Below, one piece after another: positions 63,298 through 64,000 of a DNA stretch of 64,000 nt (positions within the stretch are counted from its first letter, which is position 1; each line of letters opens with the position of its first letter). The position numbers were made by a program, and so were the translations under genes. A model generated the notes under the pieces. It was given only the letters and a program-made list of their open reading frames with translations. It did no database searches and was not told the origin of the DNA. The stretch comes from Stella humosa. GTDB lineage: Bacteria; Pseudomonadota; Alphaproteobacteria; ATCC43930; Allostellaceae. The DNA lies in the NCBI RefSeq assembly GCF_006738645.1, contig NZ_AP019700.1, positions 3,764,001-3,828,000 on the forward strand, given 5' to 3'.

Positions 63298-64000
63298 CTA
63301 GCCGCCCGCCTCCCGGGCCATGTCGCGCAGGCGGAACTTCTGGATCTTGCCGCTCGGCGTGCGCGGCATGGCGTCCACCACCTCCAGCCGCTCCGGCAGG
63401 TAGTTGCGCGTCAGCTTGTGGGTCTCCAGGAAGGCGACGAGTTCGGCCAAGGTCAGCGCCGCCCCCGGCCGCGGCACGACGAAGGCGCAGGCGCGCTCGC
63501 CCAGGCGGGCATCGGGCATGCCCACCACCGCCACCTCCGCCACGGCCGGGTGCTGGTAGATCAGCCCCTCCACCTCGACCACCGGCACGTTCTCGCCGCC
63601 GCGGATGATCACGTCCTTGGTGCGGCCGGTGATGCGGATGTAGCCCTCGGCATCCATCCGCGCGAGGTCACCGGTGTCGAACCAGCCATCGGCATCGACA
63701 CCGTACAATTCGGGGCGCTTCAGGTAGCCGAGGAAGTTGGAACAGCCGCGCAGGTGCAGCCGGCCCTCGGCGCCGGCCGGCAGCACCTGGCCGGCATCGT
63801 CGACGACGCGCAGCTCGATGCCCTCCATGGCGCGGCCATCGGTCTCGCAGGCACGCGCCGGCGGGTCGTCCAGCAGGGTGGTGGTCGCCGCCCCGTTCTC
63901 GGTCATGCCCCAGGCCGACACGATGGTGGCACCCAGATTGTCGGTCGCCCGGCGGGCGACGGCCGACGGGATCGGCGCGCCGGCCGACAGGAAGATGCGC
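63298..64000 (-). CDS. aliA: AMP-forming acyl-CoA ligase resembling AliA (cyclohexanecarboxylate-CoA ligase), C-terminal part
   Basis: The window edge cuts this gene; 233 C-terminal residues remain. Visible are SAWGMTENGAATTTLLDDPP (adenylate site), GWFDTGDLARMDAEGYIRIT, GRTKDVIIRGGENVPVVEVE, and the C-terminal catalytic Lys in PRTPSGKIQKFRLRDMA. This form closely resembles cyclohexanecarboxylate-CoA ligase AliA, as I remember it. It would activate an alicyclic acid for the operon at 47.7-59.4 kb. The symbol is a family-level guess. Confidence 0.7.
   Translation of the reverse strand, partial: RIFLSAGAPIPSAVARRATDNLGATIVSAWGMTENGAATTTLLDDPPARACETDGRAMEGIELRVVDDAGQVLPAGAEGRLHLRGCSNFLGYLKRPELYGVDADGWFDTGDLARMDAEGYIRITGRTKDVIIRGGENVPVVEVEGLIYQHPAVAEVAVVGMPDARLGERACAFVVPRPGAALTLAELVAFLETHKLTRNYLPERLEVVDAMPRTPSGKIQKFRLRDMAREAGG

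Noticed and set aside
61673-63301. A 542-codon plus-strand frame opposite the CoA ligase
   Set aside because: Antisense shadow; His/Arg/Gln-rich with no family features.

Overview
The window is about 64 kb of very GC-rich chromosomal DNA from an alphaproteobacterium. The clearest marker is a complete general stress response locus (phyR, nepR, ecfG and an associated HisKA_2-type kinase, about 38.4-42.2 kb), a system confined to Alphaproteobacteria. The many ABC, TRAP and CoA-ester catabolic genes fit a metabolically versatile soil or water organism, perhaps Rhodospirillales-like, but genus cannot be told from what is here. No rRNA, tRNA, insertion sequence, phage or CRISPR array was seen. Coding density is high and no gap between genes exceeds 300 bases.

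Layout. 1-2.4 kb: phnC-phnD-phnE phosphonate/phosphate-ester uptake (phnE cut by the window edge) behind a threefold Pho-box repeat. 2.4-3.3 kb: an amicyanin-like blue copper protein overlapping a cytochrome P460-like haem protein. 3.3-8.4 kb: a bacteriophytochrome kinase, a single-domain response regulator and a hybrid kinase in one operon. 8.6-13.4 kb: a HpcH/HpaI aldolase and a polyamine-type ABC importer. 13.5-17.9 kb: an esterase, an SDR, a DHFR-like protein, a DUF1772 protein and a MocR regulator. 17.9-26.3 kb: one tight minus-strand operon with a TRAP large permease, hydantoinase A and B, a flavin amine oxidase, a TauD-type dioxygenase and an M20 hydrolase. 26.4-30.1 kb: an XRE-cupin regulator and the other TRAP subunits, split over both strands, with an Old Yellow Enzyme homologue. 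30.1-37.7 kb: an MFS-deacetylase pair, then a GntR-HpxZ-RidA-OYE-ABC ATPase operon, an SDR and a GNAT. 37.8-42.2 kb: a DUF3309 gene with a perfect EcfG-type promoter, a SemiSWEET, and the stress response genes. 42.2-47.7 kb: livHMGFK plus a TetR regulator. 47.7-59.4 kb: a 14-gene CoA-thioester catabolic operon. 59.5-64 kb: two coupled tiny membrane proteins, a BenE benzoate carrier, a secreted unknown, and two CoA ligases, the second cut by the window edge.

How they work together. The most striking structure is at 42-59.4 kb. The liv operon and the 14-gene catabolic operon each carry the same inverted repeat (TGAA[TC]GA-N4-TC[AG]TTCA) on a promoter of similar design, and a TetR gene closes the liv operon. 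I infer one regulon of about 17 kb in which a repressor senses a substrate or CoA thioester and controls its uptake and breakdown. A BadH-like dehydrogenase, an AliA-like ligase and BenE nearby point to an alicyclic or aromatic carboxylic acid, but no ring-cleaving enzyme was identified. Other inferred systems are red-light signalling (phytochrome operon), phosphate-starvation control of phn, and a nitrogen-ring or amide catabolic cluster around hydantoinase.
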